Below are positions 7,489 through 14,948 of a stretch of DNA of 64,000 bases, piece after piece; position 1 is the first letter of the stretch, and every line of letters starts with the position of its first letter. The notes under the pieces are model-generated. The model was given only the letters and a program-made list of their open reading frames with translations. It was not told the DNA's origin and searched no databases. Source of the DNA: JBFWRK01 sp050248955 (lineage in GTDB: Bacteria > Actinomycetota > Acidimicrobiia > Acidimicrobiales > Ilumatobacteraceae). The stretch covers positions 1 to 64,000 of the forward strand of contig JBFWRK010000023.1 of assembly GCA_050248955.1 (NCBI GenBank). Reading direction: 5' to 3'. Both the position numbers and the translations under genes were made by a program.

Positions 7489-7507
7489 GAAAGCGCTTGC
7501 AGATCAA
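7479..7507 (-). promoter_or_regulatory. Predicted divergent promoter of the beta-glucosidase gene
   Basis: On the minus strand TTGATC (7507-7502) and TAGAAG (7484-7479) are 17 bp apart. The operator fills the spacer, and the GTG start follows about 30 nt after the predicted start point. The -10 matches consensus at 4 of 6 bases, so this is weaker than the opposite promoter. Confidence 0.5.
7489..7502. promoter_or_regulatory. LacI-family operator 1 between the divergent promoters
   Basis: GAAAGCGCTTGCAG carries the palindromic AAGCGCTT core of LacI/GalR-family operators and sits at the predicted start point of the regulator gene and within the spacer of the opposite promoter. Confidence 0.78.
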
Positions 7508-7519
7508 CGGAGGCCCGCC

Positions 7520-8527
7520 GTGGCAAAGCAGGTCACGCTCGACGATGTCGCCCGATTGAGCGGCGTCTCCACGGCGACTGCCTCGCGGGCGATCAACGGT
7601 CGACCAGGCGTGCGCGACGACGTGCGCGAGCGCGTCAGGCTGATCGCCGATTCGCTCGGGTTCCGCCCGAACCGCGCCGCACAGCACCTCGCCGGCGGCC
7701 GCTCGGGCGTGATCGGCCTCGTGATCCCGACCGCAGACCTGCGGATCGATCCGTACGGTGCGTCGGTCACCCACGCTGTCGGTCGCGCAGCGAACGCTGC
7801 AGACCAGGGGCTGATGCTGCACCTGGCAGCAGACGAGCCGGGTGGGCACGTGCAACGGATCCTGCGCGACGGGCTCATCGACGGCGCCCTCGTCAGCGCG
7901 ATCGGGATCGGCACGGCGTGGATCGACGAGCTGCTCGCTTCGGATCTGCCGACGCTGCTGATCGGCACGCATCCCTCTCGGCGCGACGTCGACGCTGTGG
8001 ACGTGGAGAACTTCGAGTCGAGCGTCGTCGCCGTCGAGCACCTCTTCGAGCAGGGTTGCGCGCGTGTCGGCTTCATCGCCGGGTTGCTCGGGCGCGCCGA
8101 TGCCCGGGAGCGGCTGCGTGGCTACCGGACCGCGCACGAGCGCCACGGTCGCCTGATCGACGAGCGGCTGATCGCGGCGGGCGACTTCCGCCGTGGCTCG
8201 GGCAGCAGGTGCGCCCGCGAGCTGATCGAGGTCGGTGTCGACGGCATCTTCGCCTCGAACGACGACATGGCCCTCGGCGCGCTGTGGGCGATGGCGCACC
8301 TCGGCGTGCGCGTGCCGGATGACGTCGCGGTCGTCGGTTTCGACGGCACGTCGGCCGACGAGTTCCTCGAAATCTCGCTGACGAGCGTGGTGCAGCCGTT
8401 CGATGCCATCGCCGACGCTGCCGTGCACCAGCTGCTGACCCGAGTCGCCGACGGCCCGCGAGCGGGGCTCGTGCTGCTCCCGCCCGAGCTGCGCATCGGC
8501 GGATCGTCCCGGCGCCGGGCCGCGTAG
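7520..8527 (+). CDS. LacI-family transcriptional repressor
   Basis: This 335-residue regulator has an N-terminal LacI helix-turn-helix (VTLDDVARLSGVSTATASRAI, split here as VTLDDVARLSG and VSTATASRAI, residues ~5-25), a hinge-helix region (RAAQHLAGGRSGVIGLVI) and a periplasmic-binding-protein-like effector domain ending in the family signature VPDDVAVVGFDG. The GTG at 7520 is chosen over an upstream ATG at 7487 because GGAGG lies 6 nt before it and the family N-terminus begins here; the ATG at 7487 also lies inside the promoter. It probably represses itself and the divergent beta-glucosidase and responds to a sugar, perhaps a beta-glucoside. The ligand is not deducible from sequence. Confidence 0.94.
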   Translation: MAKQVTLDDVARLSGVSTATASRAINGRPGVRDDVRERVRLIADSLGFRPNRAAQHLAGGRSGVIGLVIPTADLRIDPYGASVTHAVGRAANAADQGLMLHLAADEPGGHVQRILRDGLIDGALVSAIGIGTAWIDELLASDLPTLLIGTHPSRRDVDAVDVENFESSVVAVEHLFEQGCARVGFIAGLLGRADARERLRGYRTAHERHGRLIDERLIAAGDFRRGSGSRCARELIEVGVDGIFASNDDMALGALWAMAHLGVRVPDDVAVVGFDGTSADEFLEISLTSVVQPFDAIADAAVHQLLTRVADGPRAGLVLLPPELRIGGSSRRRAA

Positions 8528-8628
8528 CCGCGATCTCGACCCTGTCCGCCACCGCCTGCGAAGGCGCGAGCCGAGCGACTGCGTCTCCTAAGGTTTCGCG
8601 TTGTCACGAGACCGATCGGAGCCCACAG

Positions 8629-9762
8629 ATGGACAGCACGCAACGGATCGAACAGCTGGAGGCACGAGTCGCCGAGCTCACCGCGCTGGTCGGTCGGATG
8701 AGCGGCGCGAGCCGCCCTGCAGCGGCTGCCGAAGGGGCTGCCGAAGGGACTGACGAAAGGGCTGACGAAGCACGGGTCTCGTCGCGCCGGGGCATGTTGA
8801 AGCTCGCCGGTGCCGCTGCGGCCGGCGCGGCCGTGAGCATCGTCACGAAGCCCGGTGTCGCGGCTGCCGCGGACGGCGATCCCATGGTCGTCGCCCAGAC
8901 GAACGCCACGACGAACACCGAGCGCGACACCACCGCGCTCGTCTACACCAACTCCCTGCCGCCCGAGGTCGACGGCACGTTCCCCGGCACGAAGGCGGCG
9001 GCGAACATCTTCGTCGCCCGTGACACGTCGGCGGGCTTCGCCGTCGACGTGCAGAGCTCGTCCAACTTCCCGGCCGCCGTCGCTGGGTACTCGTTCCGCA
9101 CGGTCGCGAACGGCATGTACGGCTTCACCGCGAACACGGGCTACGGCGTCGTCGGCGCCGGTGGCGGCACGACCTCGATCGGCGGCTTGTTCAAGGGGTT
9201 GAAGTCGAACGTCGAGCTCCTCGCTGAGGGAGCGGCCGGCCCCGCCCGCAGCGACGCGCACACCAAGGGTGAGCTGATCTGTGATGCCAACGGCGACCTC
9301 TGGTACTGCACGGCCACCGGCACGCCTGGTGTGTGGCGCAAGCTGAGCGGGCCGGCGAGCTCGGGCGCGTTCCACGCCATCACCCCGGCCCGCGTCTACG
9401 ACTCGCGAGCTGCCGCACCGACACCCGGACCGCTCGCCAACGGGGCGAACCGGCTGATCTCCGTTGCCGACCAGCGCAACCTCTCCACCGGAGCGGTCGT
9501 CACCAGCGACATCGTGCCGCCCCGCGCCACCGCGGTCGCCTGCAACCTCACGGTCGTGAACACCGTCGGGTCCGGGTTCCTCCTGTTGAACCCGGGCGGA
9601 GACACGACGATCGGCGCTGCGATGGTCAACTGGTGGGCGGCCGGACAGATCCTCAACAACGGTGTCGTGGCGACGTTGAACGCGACCCGCCAGCTGACCG
9701 TGATCTGTGGCGGCGGCGGCACGACGGACTTCGTCCTGGACGTCACCGGCTACTTCCTCTGA
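8629..9762 (+). CDS. Predicted Tat-exported protein with N-terminal coiled coil and VTGYF C-terminal domain
   Basis: The 377-residue protein starts with a short coiled coil (RIEQLEARVAELTALV, residues 6-21) and a low-complexity linker from a 12-nt tandem repeat. A twin-arginine-like signal follows (SSRRGMLKLAGAAAAGAAVS, from residue 51) with an Ala-rich cleavage region near 79-81. The middle part is Gly/Thr/Ser-rich and probably beta-helical or repetitive. The last ~120 residues (FHAITPARVYDSR to LDVTGYFL) form a domain I know from secreted actinobacterial proteins, often repeated and of unknown function. A coiled coil of ~50 residues in front of a Tat motif is unusual. The start is supported by GGAG about 9 nt upstream. 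It is flanked by unrelated genes. Confidence 0.8.
   Translation: MDSTQRIEQLEARVAELTALVGRMSGASRPAAAAEGAAEGTDERADEARVSSRRGMLKLAGAAAAGAAVSIVTKPGVAAAADGDPMVVAQTNATTNTERDTTALVYTNSLPPEVDGTFPGTKAAANIFVARDTSAGFAVDVQSSSNFPAAVAGYSFRTVANGMYGFTANTGYGVVGAGGGTTSIGGLFKGLKSNVELLAEGAAGPARSDAHTKGELICDANGDLWYCTATGTPGVWRKLSGPASSGAFHAITPARVYDSRAAAPTPGPLANGANRLISVADQRNLSTGAVVTSDIVPPRATAVACNLTVVNTVGSGFLLLNPGGDTTIGAAMVNWWAAGQILNNGVVATLNATRQLTVICGGGGTTDFVLDVTGYFL
8725..8772 (+). repeat. 12-nt tandem repeat within a coding region, four copies
   Basis: Units GCTGCCGAAGGG (twice), ACTGACGAAAGG and GCTGACGAAGCA follow one another and encode the Ala/Glu/Gly linker in front of the predicted Tat signal. Such in-frame repeats can vary in copy number between strains. 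Confidence 0.8.
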
Positions 9763-9842
9763 CGCACCGGGAACGTGAAGTCGCCCGGATCGCGGGGCGA
9801 GGGTGACATGATGAGCGCACACGACTGATGGAGGTACGCCCG

Positions 9843-10037
9843 ATGGGTTTTCTCGACAAGGTCAAGGGTCTGATCGGCAAGGACAAGAAGAAGGCAGCTG
9901 TCGCCGTCGACAAGGCGAAGGGCGCTGTCGACAAGGTCGCTGACGTCGTGGAGAAGAAGGTCGGCCCAGAGCACGCCGACAAGGTGGAGGCAGCAGCCGA
10001 GAAGGCAAAGGACGCGATCGACAAGATCGACGACTGA
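9843..10037 (+). CDS. MT0933/Rv0909-type antitoxin-like small protein
   Basis: This 64-residue protein is Lys/Ala/Asp-rich and helical: MGFLDKVKGLIGKDKKKAAV, then a run of KAKGAVDKVADVVEKK and KAKDAIDKI. This is the pattern of the MT0933-like antitoxin family of mycobacteria, which also begins MGFLDK. The start is set by GGAGG 7-8 nt upstream. The family name comes from a paired toxin in M. tuberculosis (Rv0910), but no toxin-like gene is adjacent here, so the antitoxin role is only a family label; a stress or DNA-associated protein is equally possible. A GC-rich hairpin follows the stop. Confidence 0.72.
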   Translation: MGFLDKVKGLIGKDKKKAAVAVDKAKGAVDKVADVVEKKVGPEHADKVEAAAEKAKDAIDKIDD

Positions 10038-10044
10038 CTCGGTA

Positions 10045-10060
10045 CGCCCGCTCGCGGGCG
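10045..10060 (+). terminator. Hairpin after the antitoxin-like gene
   Basis: CGCCCGC and GCGGGCG are separated by 2 nt directly downstream of the stop codon; there is no T tract, so its role as a terminator is tentative. Confidence 0.35.
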
Positions 10061-10090
10061 ATCGCCGCTGAGCGCGGCAGAATCATCGCC

Positions 10091-11356
10091 ATGACCGAGC
10101 CCTCCGACGGCTTCGCCGCCCTCCTCGAGGGCGTGCGGCTCCCGTTCGACCCGTCGCTGAAGATCCCCGAGCTCCACCGTGTGCTCCTGAGCGCGGCGGA
10201 GACGACGACGGTCGACGACGTCGGCACCGCGGTCGAGCGCGCCGTCACCGAACGGTTCACCGGCGCCGCCGTCGGCGCGACCGTCGCGGTGGGCGCCGGC
10301 AGCAGAGGGCTGACGGGACGGGTCGAGATGCTCGCCGGCGCGATCCGCGGCCTGCGCGCCGTCGGCGCGGAGCCGTTCGTCGTGCCGGCGATGGGCAGCC
10401 ATGGTGGCGCCGTCGCCGAGGGGCAGCTCGAGGTGCTGCGCGACTACGGCATCACCGAGGACACGGTGGGCGCCGAGATCCGGGCGACGATGGAGACCGT
10501 CGAGATCGCAAGTACGGCCGCGGGGATGCGGCTCTTCCTCGACACGCATGCCGCTGCCGCCGATTTCATCTTCCCGGTCAACCGGGTCAAGCCGCACACG
10601 TGCTTCCAGGGGCCGATCGAGAGCGGCCTGACCAAGATGTCCGTCGTCGGCTTCGGCAAGCAGCCCGGCGCCGCGCAGATCCACTCGTGCGGGCCGGTGG
10701 CGATGCGTGACCGGCTGCTCGACGGCATCGCCGCGCTGCGCGGGACCGGCCGGCTGCTCGGTGGCGTCGCCACGATCGAGAACGCCGGCGGCGCGGTGGT
10801 GAAGGTGGCCGCGCTCGACGGCTCCGAGATCGGCGCTGCGGCCGAGCTCGAGCTGACCGAGCTCGCCAAGTCGCTCGTGCCACGGCTCCCGTTCGACGAG
10901 ATCGACGTGCTGATCGTCGAGCGGATGGGCAAGGACATCAGCGGTGTCGGGTTCGACCCGAACGTCACCGGGCGCTACTGGGTGCACGGGCTCGAGGGTG
11001 ACGCGGCCGTGGCGACGATCGTCGTCCTCGGACTGACCGACGCCAGCCACGGGAACGCGCTCGGCATCGGGCTCGCCGACTTCACGACGGTCGCCGTCGC
11101 CCGGCAGATCGACTGGCAGAAGACGTACGTCAACTGCTTCACCGCCGGACCCGCCGGCGTGCGCCGGTCGCGGATGCCGATGGTGCTGCCCTCCGACGAG
11201 GACGCGGTGAAGGCGGCCCTGTCGATGTGCGGGCGGGCGATCGACGAGCCGAAGCGGGTCGTGCGGATCCGTTCGACGTTGCACCTCGACGAGCTGTGGG
11301 TCAGCGCCGTGTTGCTCGATCGGCTCCCGGCGGGTGTCACGCCGGCTCCGCGGTGA
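10091..11356 (+). CDS. LarA-like (DUF2088) lactate racemase domain protein
   Basis: The 421-residue protein matches the N-terminal domain of LarA-type enzymes: VAVGAGSRGLTGRVEML, the phosphate-loop-like PAMGSHGGAVAEGQLEVL, and a region with HTCFQGPIESGL. In true lactate racemase (LarA) a nickel-pincer nucleotide is bound through a Lys and conserved His residues. Many DUF2088 proteins outside LarA have unknown alpha-hydroxyacid substrates, and this one lacks larBCE partners in the window. I therefore call the family but not the substrate. The ATG at 10091 is the first in frame with family homology. It is transcribed toward the desaturase gene with a strong hairpin between them. Confidence 0.78.
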   Translation: MTEPSDGFAALLEGVRLPFDPSLKIPELHRVLLSAAETTTVDDVGTAVERAVTERFTGAAVGATVAVGAGSRGLTGRVEMLAGAIRGLRAVGAEPFVVPAMGSHGGAVAEGQLEVLRDYGITEDTVGAEIRATMETVEIASTAAGMRLFLDTHAAAADFIFPVNRVKPHTCFQGPIESGLTKMSVVGFGKQPGAAQIHSCGPVAMRDRLLDGIAALRGTGRLLGGVATIENAGGAVVKVAALDGSEIGAAAELELTELAKSLVPRLPFDEIDVLIVERMGKDISGVGFDPNVTGRYWVHGLEGDAAVATIVVLGLTDASHGNALGIGLADFTTVAVARQIDWQKTYVNCFTAGPAGVRRSRMPMVLPSDEDAVKAALSMCGRAIDEPKRVVRIRSTLHLDELWVSAVLLDRLPAGVTPAPR

Positions 11357-11365
11357 GCAGCGGAT

Positions 11366-11392
11366 CGAGCCCGGCACGCCGCGCCGGGCTCG
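11366..11392. terminator. Bidirectional terminator hairpin between convergent genes
   Basis: CGAGCCCGGC (11366-11375) and GCCGGGCTCG (11383-11392) form a perfect 10-bp stem with a 7-nt loop, midway between the stops of the LarA-like and desaturase genes. No clear T run is present. Confidence 0.65.
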
Positions 11393-11400
11393 GTTGAGGG

Positions 11401-12321
11401 CTAGTTGTTCTGCGCGTGCCGCTCGCGTCGGCGGGCGAGCGTCTTGGCAAGACGGCCGATGCGCTCGATCCGCTCGATCAACTTGTCGCGGGCGACGTTC
11501 GCCTCGGCCGACAACCCCTCGAGCTGCGCTACCCGCCAGTGGTTCATGACCACCGGGACGAGGATCTGCTCGTAATGGAGCGCGGCATCGTAGATGCCCG
11601 CCTTCGCGATCAGCGTGCTGTGGCGGTCGAAGCCGGGGATGCCCGTACCCGGCATGGCGAACGTGCGCACGACCTCTTCGATCGCGATCACGGTCGCCGA
11701 CGGGTCGAGCTCGAGCGCCTTGCTCGTGAGGTCGCGGTAGAAGAGGTAGTGCAGGTTCTCGTCGGCGGCGACGCGGGCCATGATCTCGTAGCCGGCGCGG
11801 TCGCCGAGCATCTTGCCGGTGTTGCGGTGGCTGATGCGGGTGGCGAGCTCTTGCAGCGACACGTAGACCATGCCGATCAGCGGCGACGACGGCTGCGGCG
11901 CCTCGCCGCCCGACACCTGTGCCATGCGGCCGCGTTCGAGCGCGATCGGGTCGATCGCCCGGGTGGCGATCAGGTAGTCACGGATCGCGATCGAATGGCG
12001 ACCCTCCTCGGCCGTCCAGCGCCGCACCCACGTGCCGAACGCGCCGTCGGTGCCGAACATCCGCTCGATGTCGCGGAAGTAGTACGGCAGGTTGTCCTCG
12101 GTGAGCAGGTTGACGAAGAGCGCGCTGCGGACGGCATCGGGGAGCTCTGCCCCGCCGAGGTCGGAATCGGACGTCGACCATTCCTCGCCCGGTTCGAAGT
12201 CGCGTCCCCGGCTGTAGGGGACCATCTCGTGCGGGAACCACTCCTTCGCTGTCGCGAGGTGACGCTGGAGGAGGGCGTCAGCGCATGGCTCGAGCTCGGC
12301 GAGCAGGGCGGAGGTGTGCAT
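11401..12321 (-). CDS. Acyl-ACP desaturase (soluble diiron, DesA type)
   Basis: This 306-residue enzyme is of the soluble acyl-ACP/stearoyl-ACP desaturase family and should introduce a double bond into a fatty acyl thioester using O2. All six expected diiron ligands are visible: Glu75 (LLTEDNLPYY), Glu106 and His109 (EEGRHS), Glu158 (LQELATRI), and Glu188 and His191 (DENLHYLFY). It resembles mycobacterial DesA1/DesA2. The ATG at 12321 follows a TAGGCT box by 6 nt, so the transcript is probably leaderless. A 9+9 bp TetR-type palindrome overlaps that box, which suggests repression by a TetR-family fatty-acid regulator encoded elsewhere. Confidence 0.92.
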   Translation of the reverse strand: MHTSALLAELEPCADALLQRHLATAKEWFPHEMVPYSRGRDFEPGEEWSTSDSDLGGAELPDAVRSALFVNLLTEDNLPYYFRDIERMFGTDGAFGTWVRRWTAEEGRHSIAIRDYLIATRAIDPIALERGRMAQVSGGEAPQPSSPLIGMVYVSLQELATRISHRNTGKMLGDRAGYEIMARVAADENLHYLFYRDLTSKALELDPSATVIAIEEVVRTFAMPGTGIPGFDRHSTLIAKAGIYDAALHYEQILVPVVMNHWRVAQLEGLSAEANVARDKLIERIERIGRLAKTLARRRERHAQNN

Positions 12322-12327
12322 CGTGAA

Positions 12328-12333
12328 AGCCTA
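12328..12333 (-). promoter_or_regulatory. -10 box of the leaderless desaturase transcript
   Basis: On the minus strand TAGGCT lies 6 nt before the ATG. It overlaps the first four bases of the adjacent palindrome. Confidence 0.5.
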
Positions 12334-12349
12334 CCTACTGGTAGGTAGG
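12330..12349. promoter_or_regulatory. TetR-type operator palindrome at the desaturase promoter
   Basis: CCTACCTAC (12330-12338) and GTAGGTAGG (12341-12349) are perfect inverted arms with a TG centre. The ACCTAC..GTAGGT form is common for TetR-family operators. It is positioned to block the desaturase promoter; no TetR gene is in the window. Confidence 0.72.
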
Positions 12350-12376
12350 GACGCACGCCCCCGCGTCGCGGCGCCG

Positions 12377-12868
12377 TCATTCACGTCGCAACGTGGCCTC
12401 GAGATGATGCGTCAGCGGTTGCCCGACAGCGGCCATCCGCAGGGTGTAGAAGAGCTCGTCGCCGTCGACCAGCACGCTGCGTTCGACCTCGGTGACCTGC
12501 TTCGCCGTGGTCGTCGAGGCGATCGCGCGGGACCGGAGCTCGAACCGGCCGCCGTGGGCGGCGATCTCGAAGGTCCCCTCCTGCACCTCGACGATGCCGG
12601 AGGGCTGGGCGATGACGAGCTCGACGACCCCCGGGCTCGGGTGCCGCAGGTAGCCCGCCTCGGCGTGCAGCGGGAGACCGCTCGTCGCGTCGACCGTTCG
12701 CTGCGTGTACGCGAAGTTCGGCTTGCCGGCGTGTCCGAACGTCACGGTCTCGAGGTAGTCGAACGGCTCGATCGTCGGGTACTCGCCGTGGCCGGGCCCG
12801 CTCCACGTGCCGAGCAGGAACGCGAGATCGATCAGGGACTCGTGCAGCTGCGGCGGGTCGGCACTCAT
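12377..12868 (-). CDS. Nitrobindin-like heme-binding beta-barrel protein
   Basis: The 163-residue protein has the nitrobindin signature GTWSGPGHGEYPT (residues 20-32) and the C-terminal PLTHHLEATLRRE. His155 is the likely proximal heme ligand, at the same number as in the M. tuberculosis protein Rv2717c (about 164 residues), as I recall it. Family members bind ferric heme in a 10-stranded barrel and react with NO or isomerise peroxynitrite. Its ATG overlaps the stop of the upstream IclR gene by 4 nt (ATGA), so translation is coupled; it could be a heme/NO module linked to that regulator, or simply co-transcribed. There is no signal peptide. Confidence 0.88.
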   Translation of the reverse strand: MSADPPQLHESLIDLAFLLGTWSGPGHGEYPTIEPFDYLETVTFGHAGKPNFAYTQRTVDATSGLPLHAEAGYLRHPSPGVVELVIAQPSGIVEVQEGTFEIAAHGGRFELRSRAIASTTTAKQVTEVERSVLVDGDELFYTLRMAAVGQPLTHHLEATLRRE

Positions 12869-13587
12869 TCCGCCACCGTAGAGGCCGCCGCGGGGGCCGA
12901 CTGACCGATCGCTGCTGCTGCCGCGAGCACGAGCCCACCGATGTCGACGTACGACGAGCGGGGCAGCCGCTCGCGCGGGCCGACCACCAGCACCGAACCG
13001 ATGACCTGCGAGCGCGCATCGAACAGCGGCGAACCGACAGCGACCGCGTGCGGGTACATGCCGTCGATCACGAAGTAGCCCGCCCGTCGTGTCGCAGCGA
13101 TGCTGCGAGCCGAGACGGGGAGCGGGCCCACCGGCAGCGACGCCCGTTCGTCGGCGTCGAGGAAGGCGTCGAGCCCGCCCGTGCGGGTCAGCGGCACCTC
13201 GGTCCCGATCGGCACCGTCATCCTGATGAGGTGCGCGCTGTCGACCCCGTCGAGCACGACGAGACGCCCGCCGACGCGCTCGAAGAGCAGGACGGTCTCA
13301 CCGCTGCGGGCGGCGAGGGTCTCGAGGTGCGGCCGCGCCCGTTCACGTAGCGAAGGCAGGGCGCGGTCGCCGAGCCGCTGCGCCTTCGCGGTGAGCTCCC
13401 ACGGCCCGCCAGGGCGGAGTTGGCGGGCCCAGTCCCGGTCCTGCAGCGTGACCAGGACGCGCTGCACCGCCATCTTGTCGAGGCCGCTCGACCGTGCCAG
13501 CGCGGTGACGCCGGCGGGTTGATCGCGGGACAGCTGCTCGAGCACGAGCAGTGCGTTGTCGACCGCCTGGATCGTCTTGACAGCCAT
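12865..13587 (-). CDS. IclR-family transcriptional regulator
   Basis: This 240-residue regulator has a winged helix-turn-helix N-terminus (KTIQAVDNALLVLEQLS, then AGVTALARSSGLDKMAVQRV) and an IclR effector domain ending in GSPLFDARSQVIGSVLVVG. The start has GGAGG upstream. It is divergent from the amidohydrolase/decarboxylase/SDR block; the intergenic palindrome GTATCGC-TGT-GCGATAC and a nearby TGTATCAC half-site overlapping its own -10-like TACATT suggest it controls both directions. The effector is presumably an intermediate of the adjacent catabolic pathway, but this is inferred from position only. Confidence 0.92.
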   Translation of the reverse strand: MAVKTIQAVDNALLVLEQLSRDQPAGVTALARSSGLDKMAVQRVLVTLQDRDWARQLRPGGPWELTAKAQRLGDRALPSLRERARPHLETLAARSGETVLLFERVGGRLVVLDGVDSAHLIRMTVPIGTEVPLTRTGGLDAFLDADERASLPVGPLPVSARSIAATRRAGYFVIDGMYPHAVAVGSPLFDARSQVIGSVLVVGPRERLPRSSYVDIGGLVLAAAAAIGQSAPAAASTVAE

Positions 13588-13626
13588 CGCGCCTCCGTGG
13601 ACAATGTATCACTCAGGGGGACGAGT

Positions 13627-13643
13627 GTATCGCTGTGCGATAC
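13627..13643. promoter_or_regulatory. IclR operator palindrome between divergent catabolic genes
   Basis: GTATCGC (13627-13633) and GCGATAC (13637-13643) are perfect 7-bp arms around TGT. A second TGTATC copy starts at 13605, 21 bp upstream, in direct orientation. The 17-bp size fits IclR-family sites. Confidence 0.65.
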
Positions 13644-13666
13644 GCACGAGCAGTCGAGGTGTTGCC

Positions 13667-14905
13667 GTGGATCCGAACGATCGCTATCTGGTGATCTCGG
13701 CCGACTGCCATGCCGGTGGTGAGCTCCTCGGCTACCGCCCGTACCTGGAGCGACGTCTGCACGCCGAGTTCGACGAGTGGGCCGCCGGCTACGAACTGCC
13801 CTACGAGGACCTCAAGGGCCCGGATGGGCCGCGCAACTGGGACTCGGCGCGCCGCCTCCACGAGCTCGACGAGGACGGCATCGTCGCCGAGGTGATCTTC
13901 CCGAACACCGTCCCGCCGTTCTTCCCGAAGGCCTCGCTCACGCTGCAACCACCGGCGCTCGATGCCGGCGATCTCGACCGTCGCTGGGCCGGGCTCAAGG
14001 CGCACAACCGCTGGCTCGCCGACTTCTGCGCCGAGACGCCCGGCCGACGCGCCGGCATCTGCCAGATCCTGCTCCACGACATCGACGCCGCGGTCGCCGA
14101 GGTCCGCTGGGCACGCGACGCGGGACTCACCGGCGGCGTCCTGCTCCCGGGCGTCCCGCCGGGCGCCGGACTGCCGCAGCTGTTCGACGGCGACTACTAC
14201 GACCCGCTGTTCGCGGTCTGCGCCGAGCTCGGCATGCCGGTGAACCACCACGGTGGCAGCGCGAGTCCGCCGATGGGTGACACGCCCGAGGATCCGGTCG
14301 TCTTCCTGCTCGAGGTGACGTGGTGGTCGCATCGGGCGTTCACCCACCTCATCGTCTCCGGCGCGCTCGAACGGCATCCGGATCTGCAGGTCGTGTTCAC
14401 CGAGCAGGGAACGGCATGGATCCCGGACGAGCTCGCCCGGCTCGACTACTTCTTCACCAGGATGCGCACTGCCGTCGGCTCGCAGGAGCACGTGTGGGGC
14501 ATGCCCGTGATGGAGAAGCTCCCGCTCCAGCCGAGCGAGTACTTCGCCCGCCAGTGCCATGTCGGAGCGAGCTTCATCCGCCCGGCGGAGGTGCCCCTGC
14601 GGGCGGCTGTGGGCGTCGACAAGATCATGTGGGGGAGCGACTACCCGCACAAGGAGGCGAGCTTCCCGTACACGCTCGAAGCGTTGCGGGCCGCGTTCGC
14701 CGGCGTCGACCACGGCGAGGTCGCGGCGATGCTCGGTGGCAACGCGGCGAGGACCTACGGGTTCGATCTCGCCGCGCTGGCGCCGATTGCTGCCCGCGTC
14801 GGCCCTCGTGTGGGCGATGTGGACGTGCCGTTGCGGCGCGGCGACGTGCCGATGGTGGCAGAGAAGTGCCCGGCACTCGCCGGGTTCGGAGCAGCTGCGG
14901 GCTGA
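13667..14905 (+). CDS. Amidohydrolase (PF04909-type metal-dependent TIM barrel), first copy
   Basis: The 412-residue protein opens with the metal-binding motif YLVISADCHAGG, followed by VIFPNTVPPFFP, the mid-barrel NHHGGSASPP, VFTEQGTAWIPD and the C-terminal MWGSDYPHKEASFPYT. These belong to the 2-amino-3-carboxymuconate-6-semialdehyde decarboxylase/amidohydrolase-2 group, whose members perform decarboxylation or C-C/C-N hydrolysis. The GTG at 13667 is chosen because GAGG lies 7 nt upstream and homology begins there. It is paralogous to 16627-17913 in the same block. The block's substrate is unknown; in actinobacteria such pairs often sit in aromatic or terpenoid degradation loci. Confidence 0.9.
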   Translation: MDPNDRYLVISADCHAGGELLGYRPYLERRLHAEFDEWAAGYELPYEDLKGPDGPRNWDSARRLHELDEDGIVAEVIFPNTVPPFFPKASLTLQPPALDAGDLDRRWAGLKAHNRWLADFCAETPGRRAGICQILLHDIDAAVAEVRWARDAGLTGGVLLPGVPPGAGLPQLFDGDYYDPLFAVCAELGMPVNHHGGSASPPMGDTPEDPVVFLLEVTWWSHRAFTHLIVSGALERHPDLQVVFTEQGTAWIPDELARLDYFFTRMRTAVGSQEHVWGMPVMEKLPLQPSEYFARQCHVGASFIRPAEVPLRAAVGVDKIMWGSDYPHKEASFPYTLEALRAAFAGVDHGEVAAMLGGNAARTYGFDLAALAPIAARVGPRVGDVDVPLRRGDVPMVAEKCPALAGFGAAAG

Positions 14906-14948
14906 CTCGCGGCGCGGGGCCGGCATGCCGGCAAGGGGAAGGGGACCG

